Assembly: GCA_041300865.1 (NCBI GenBank)
Contig: JBFYTF010000504.1
Coordinates: 1 to 8,247, forward strand
Reading direction: 5' to 3'
Origin: JAAYZQ01 sp041300865
Lineage (GTDB): Bacteria; Chloroflexota; Anaerolineae; JAAYZQ01
Length of the DNA: 8,247 nucleotides
Below the pieces are notes generated by a model. That model was given only the letters and a program-made list of their open reading frames with translations, was not told the origin of the DNA and did no database searches. Each line of letters starts with the position of its first letter. Position 1 is the first letter of the stretch. Shown here in pieces: positions 5,777 to 8,247 of the stretch. Both the position numbers and the translations under genes were made by a program.

Positions 5777-5809
5777 AAAATCCCGGCACTCCTGAGCGGC
5801 GCCAGGGGA
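5777..5809 (-). terminator. Possible rho-independent terminator upstream of kinase promoter
   Basis: On the minus strand a bulged stem (TCCC-CT-GGC pairing with GCC-GGGA, loop of about 13 bases) is followed directly by TTTTC (the T run is 5777-5780). The stem is only 7 bp with a 2-base bulge, so this is tentative. It would end transcripts arriving from the transporter genes about 410 bases after the SulP stop, just before the kinase promoter. Confidence 0.35.
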
Positions 5810-5943
5810 GATTGAGGCCAGCGGCTTGGGCCGGCTACGCGCCAGGGCAGGCCAAGCCCGCGGGCCGGTTGCCAATCCAGCCAGGCGTACTGCTTTGCGA
5901 GACGTGCCTCCGGAGAGCAGCTGCCGTTCCAGTTTCGGCCGGT

Positions 5944-5987
5944 GCGCACTTGTCTGGTTCACCCAGCCTCAGTCTTCTCAAGTGCGC
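5944..5987. repeat. GCGCACTTG/CAAGTGCGC inverted repeat
   Basis: Perfect 9-bp arms at 5944-5952 and 5979-5987 enclose 26 bases, within which CTGG (5954-5957) and CCAG (5963-5966) can form an inner hairpin. No T tract follows on either strand, so it is not a typical terminator. It may be a structured element in the SulP transcript tail or a recombination/protein-binding site. Confidence 0.45.
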
Positions 5988-6217
5988 CCTGCCCGCCGCC
6001 AGGCCCTTTGTCCCCCTCACTGTCCCTTCGTGCAGCGGCCGGTCTCCAGGGGGCGACCTACCCGGCGCCAACGGCTATACCCGGCGGCGAGCTCGGCGCC
6101 CGGCCAGATGATCTAGCCGCTGAGAGAGCACCACGGCACGAAGGCAACAACGGCTCCCACGGAACCATCGATCACCTTGCCTTCGCCTATCTTGGTGTCC
6201 ACTGCACCGGGGGAAAG

Positions 6218-7966
6218 TCAGGTCATATTGGGACTCGCCGGTGGCATAGACGTCTCGACAAAGCGCACGGCAGCGTCGACGGTCGGGAAGATGCGGTCTT
6301 GGCCGATGATCTCAAGCAGCCCCATCCGCCGGCCAGACTCCAGCACCGGTCCATGCAGCTCCGCCACATAGAGATCGATCCCTTCGTGCTTCAGCTCGAG
6401 GTACAGACCTTTCAGCACCTCTGCACTGGTCAGATCCAGGGAATCCTGCCCGGCAGCATCAAATATCACGGCACGGGGAGCCGGCTGAGTCTCCGCGACC
6501 AGGGCTTTCGCCCGCTCTCGAACGGTCAGGGCGTTGGCAAAGTACATCGGCGCATCCAGACGCAGGATTACGGTGCCGGGAACCGGCGTGTTCTCAGGAT
6601 GCCGGTCCAAGCCGGAGTAGGCCCCTGGAATCCCCGGTATCCGTCCAAGAGCAGCCACATGCGGCCGGCTTGACTGGTAGATCATCAGCAGGAGCGAAGC
6701 CACCAACCCAATGATCATGCCTTGTAAGACATCGATGAACAGCACACCCAGCAGGGTGAGCACTGCCAGCCAGAACTCTGCCCGTGACACTAATCGTATC
6801 TTCTCCAGTTTTCGGGCGGTGAGGATGTGCCAGACCGCGTGAATGATCAGCGCGGCCAGGACCGCCTCGGGCAGGCTGGTGAACAGCGGGGTAAGGAACA
6901 GCAGCGTCACCACGGTGACCCCCCAGGCGACGAGGTTGGCAACCTGTGTCCGGGCTCCTGCCCCCTCCTTCACCGCAGAGGCCGACATGCCGCCGGCGGC
7001 GATCATCCCGCCGAAGAGACCGCTGAAGATGTTCGTGATGGCGTGAGCGTTCAGCTCCTGATCGGGATCGACTTCATAGCCGTGTTTCTCGCCAAACTCC
7101 CGCGCCACACCCAACGCCTCACTGTAAGCTAGCAGAAAGATGCCGATGGCCGGCAGAATCATCGCGGCAACGACATTCAATGTGACCTTGGGCAGTGCTA
7201 TGGAAGGCAGCCCCTGTGGGAGCACGCCCGCTACATGTACCCCATAATTGCCTTCCAGGTTGAGCGCAACACTGATCGCAATCGAGCCGAACAGCACCAC
7301 CAGGCCCGCCGGTATCTTCTTGTTCCAGCGCGGCAGAAGAAACAGCAGCGCCAGGGCCGCGGCGCCCACGGCAAACGTTACCCAATTGGCCTCGGGAAGC
7401 TGTTTGATGACGGCAAAGAGCTTCTCAAAGACATTCCCCTCCCCTTTTTCCACGCCAAACAGCTTGTTGAGCTGTCCAACGGCCACAAAGATCGCCAGTC
7501 CGGTAATGAACCCGTCCATCACCGGTTTGGACAAGAACTGCGTGACCCAGCCCAACCGTGCCACGCCCGCCAACAGGAACACCACACCGACGACCAGGAC
7601 CAGGGCGACGGCATAGGCAGAGTACGTTGCCATATCCGCTGTGGTTGCACCCACCGCAATCACGGTGGATGCGATCAAGGCAGCCGTGGCAGACGTCGCC
7701 CCGACAGAGAGGTGGCGAGAGGAACCTAACAAGGCATAAACAAGCAGCGAGGCGACCAGTGTGTACAGGCCAAACTGGGCGGGCAGGCCGGCGACCCCGG
7801 CATACGCCATGCCCTCGGGCACCACCAAACCCCATAAAGTCAGGCCCGCCACGATGTCGGCGACCAACCAGGCGCGATTGTAGCGTGGCAGCCAGCCGAG
7901 GATCGGCAGGTAGCGAGTCAGGCGGTCAGGCCGCACTGTTGGTTTGTCCACTCGGTTTGCAGTCAT
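6218..7966 (-). CDS. SulP-family inorganic anion transporter with C-terminal STAS domain
   Basis: A 582-residue polytopic inner-membrane protein of the SulP/SLC26 family, which moves sulfate, bicarbonate or other anions. The signature GLTLWGLVVPEGMAYAGVAG is at about residues 42-61. The core then shows many hydrophobic segments, the conserved AYSEALGVAREF (about 280-291) with a buried Glu, EVDPDQEL (298-305) and NIFSGLFGG (312-320). The usual GSFSRSA motif appears as GGMSASA (326-332), so the Arg is absent. A STAS domain (about 462-571) follows. Substrate cannot be read from sequence; BicA-like bicarbonate or sulfate transport are both possible. The frame opens further to 8047, but that would overlap the upstream gene; the ATG at 7966 is preceded by a modest GAAGAGA site. 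It starts 31 bp after the CLC-like gene, so the two probably form one transport operon. Confidence 0.93.
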   Translation of the reverse strand: MTANRVDKPTVRPDRLTRYLPILGWLPRYNRAWLVADIVAGLTLWGLVVPEGMAYAGVAGLPAQFGLYTLVASLLVYALLGSSRHLSVGATSATAALIASTVIAVGATTADMATYSAYAVALVLVVGVVFLLAGVARLGWVTQFLSKPVMDGFITGLAIFVAVGQLNKLFGVEKGEGNVFEKLFAVIKQLPEANWVTFAVGAAALALLFLLPRWNKKIPAGLVVLFGSIAISVALNLEGNYGVHVAGVLPQGLPSIALPKVTLNVVAAMILPAIGIFLLAYSEALGVAREFGEKHGYEVDPDQELNAHAITNIFSGLFGGMIAAGGMSASAVKEGAGARTQVANLVAWGVTVVTLLFLTPLFTSLPEAVLAALIIHAVWHILTARKLEKIRLVSRAEFWLAVLTLLGVLFIDVLQGMIIGLVASLLLMIYQSSRPHVAALGRIPGIPGAYSGLDRHPENTPVPGTVILRLDAPMYFANALTVRERAKALVAETQPAPRAVIFDAAGQDSLDLTSAEVLKGLYLELKHEGIDLYVAELHGPVLESGRRMGLLEIIGQDRIFPTVDAAVRFVETSMPPASPNMT

Positions 7967-7997
7967 ACATTCTCTTCTTTGTATACTCCCCAGATTC

Positions 7998-8247
7998 TCA
8001 TTTCTGCCCCTCTTCGTTGACTTCCGGTGCCGGCGAAGCATACACATCTCTTCTCTCTTGTGCTGCCTGGTACATCGCCCTGCGCGCGTTTCCGGCTTCC
8101 AGGATCGTGGCGCTCAAGAAGCCGGTGAAACCCGCAGCGACGCTGATCGGCAGAGCACTTGGTGCGGACATGACCATCATCACGACCATGACCGTGAAAG
8201 GCATGCGCATGACCGCACCGCCAATGCCTGCCATGATGCCTATCATC
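7998..8247 (-). CDS. C-terminal end of a membrane protein, probably CLC-type chloride channel/antiporter (partial)
   Basis: Only the last 82 codons are in the window; the N-terminal part lies beyond the right edge. The visible segment begins GIMAGIGGAVMRMPFTVMVV, a small-residue helix followed by an Arg-x-Pro-Phe-Thr motif, then a Met-rich hydrophobic stretch, SAPSALPISVAAGFTGFLSA as a second helix, and a polar tail rich in Ala, Arg and Glu. The first part resembles the helix N region of CLC proteins (a GAVxRxPxT motif), and the second their final LP-x-x-x-AA helix. CLC proteins conduct or exchange chloride and related anions. A neighbouring SulP anion transporter 31 bp downstream is consistent with this. 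With so little sequence, another polytopic transporter remains possible. Confidence 0.5.
   Translation of the reverse strand, partial: MIGIMAGIGGAVMRMPFTVMVVMMVMSAPSALPISVAAGFTGFLSATILEAGNARRAMYQAAQERRDVYASPAPEVNEEGQK

Larger units (their letters stand above)
5740..6217. other. Intergenic region between SulP gene and kinase promoter
   Basis: About 480 bp, very GC-rich, with no gene I can support. Plus-strand open frames here have no ribosome site or family resemblance and the longest runs antisense into the SulP gene. It holds a 9-bp perfect inverted repeat (5944-5987) and a possible terminator (5777-5809). The first stretch after the SulP stop reads open in the same frame for 34 codons. Confidence 0.5.

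Noticed and set aside
5942..6673. 243-codon plus-strand open frame
   Set aside because: Its second half is antisense to the clear SulP STAS region, it has no ribosome site and its composition (Arg, Pro, His, Gly) is that of a GC-rich shadow frame.
7967..7997. Promoter for SulP around TATACA in the 31-bp gap
   Set aside because: No -35-like sequence at suitable spacing; an operon with the upstream gene is more likely.
1..8247. CRISPR array, tRNA, rRNA, insertion sequence or phage genes
   Set aside because: No regularly spaced repeats, no tRNA-like or rRNA-like stretch, and no transposase, integrase or phage protein in any frame that I could recognise.

Overview
The window is GC-rich, and every convincing gene lies on the minus strand, so the biological reading order runs from the right edge to the left edge. 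The style fits a Chloroflexota (Chloroflexi) bacterium, possibly Anaerolineae-like: a soluble multi-PAS/GAF HisKA_3 kinase with a NarL-type partner, a DUF6325 + SHOCT gene pair, and a GGACAGAGG-type simple repeat. This placement is an inference from gene content; no rRNA or other marker gene is present, and Actinobacteria share the DUF6325/SHOCT pair.

Layout in transcription order. (1) Positions 8247-6218: the C-terminal end of a membrane protein that looks like a CLC-type chloride channel/antiporter, followed after 31 bp by a complete SulP-family anion transporter with a STAS domain. (2) Positions 6217-5609: a 609-bp gap without a convincing gene, holding an inverted repeat, a possible late terminator, and a good promoter (TATAAT) for the next operon. 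(3) Positions 5608-2435: a two-component system, namely a cytosolic PAS-PAS-PAS-GAF histidine kinase and a NarL/LuxR-type response regulator 51 bp downstream. (4) Positions 2434-1982: a 453-bp gap with several dyads, ending in a promoter whose 17-bp spacer is a perfect inverted repeat. (5) Positions 1981-1: a tight four-gene operon (gaps of 27, 20 and 28 bp) encoding a stand-alone receiver-like protein that lacks most active-site residues, a DUF6325 protein, a small SHOCT-domain protein and an MBL-fold hydrolase cut by the window edge.

How they may work together: the kinase senses a cytoplasmic signal through PAS and GAF domains and should phosphorylate D64 of the NarL-type regulator. The nearest obvious target is the dyad-containing promoter just downstream, which would drive the receiver-like/DUF6325/SHOCT/MBL operon. 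That link rests on position only. The most unusual items are this four-gene module, its receiver that keeps the Asp but has lost the acidic pair, Thr/Ser and Lys, and the operator-like dyad that exactly fills the space between -35 and -10. The two anion transporters look like a separate unit.
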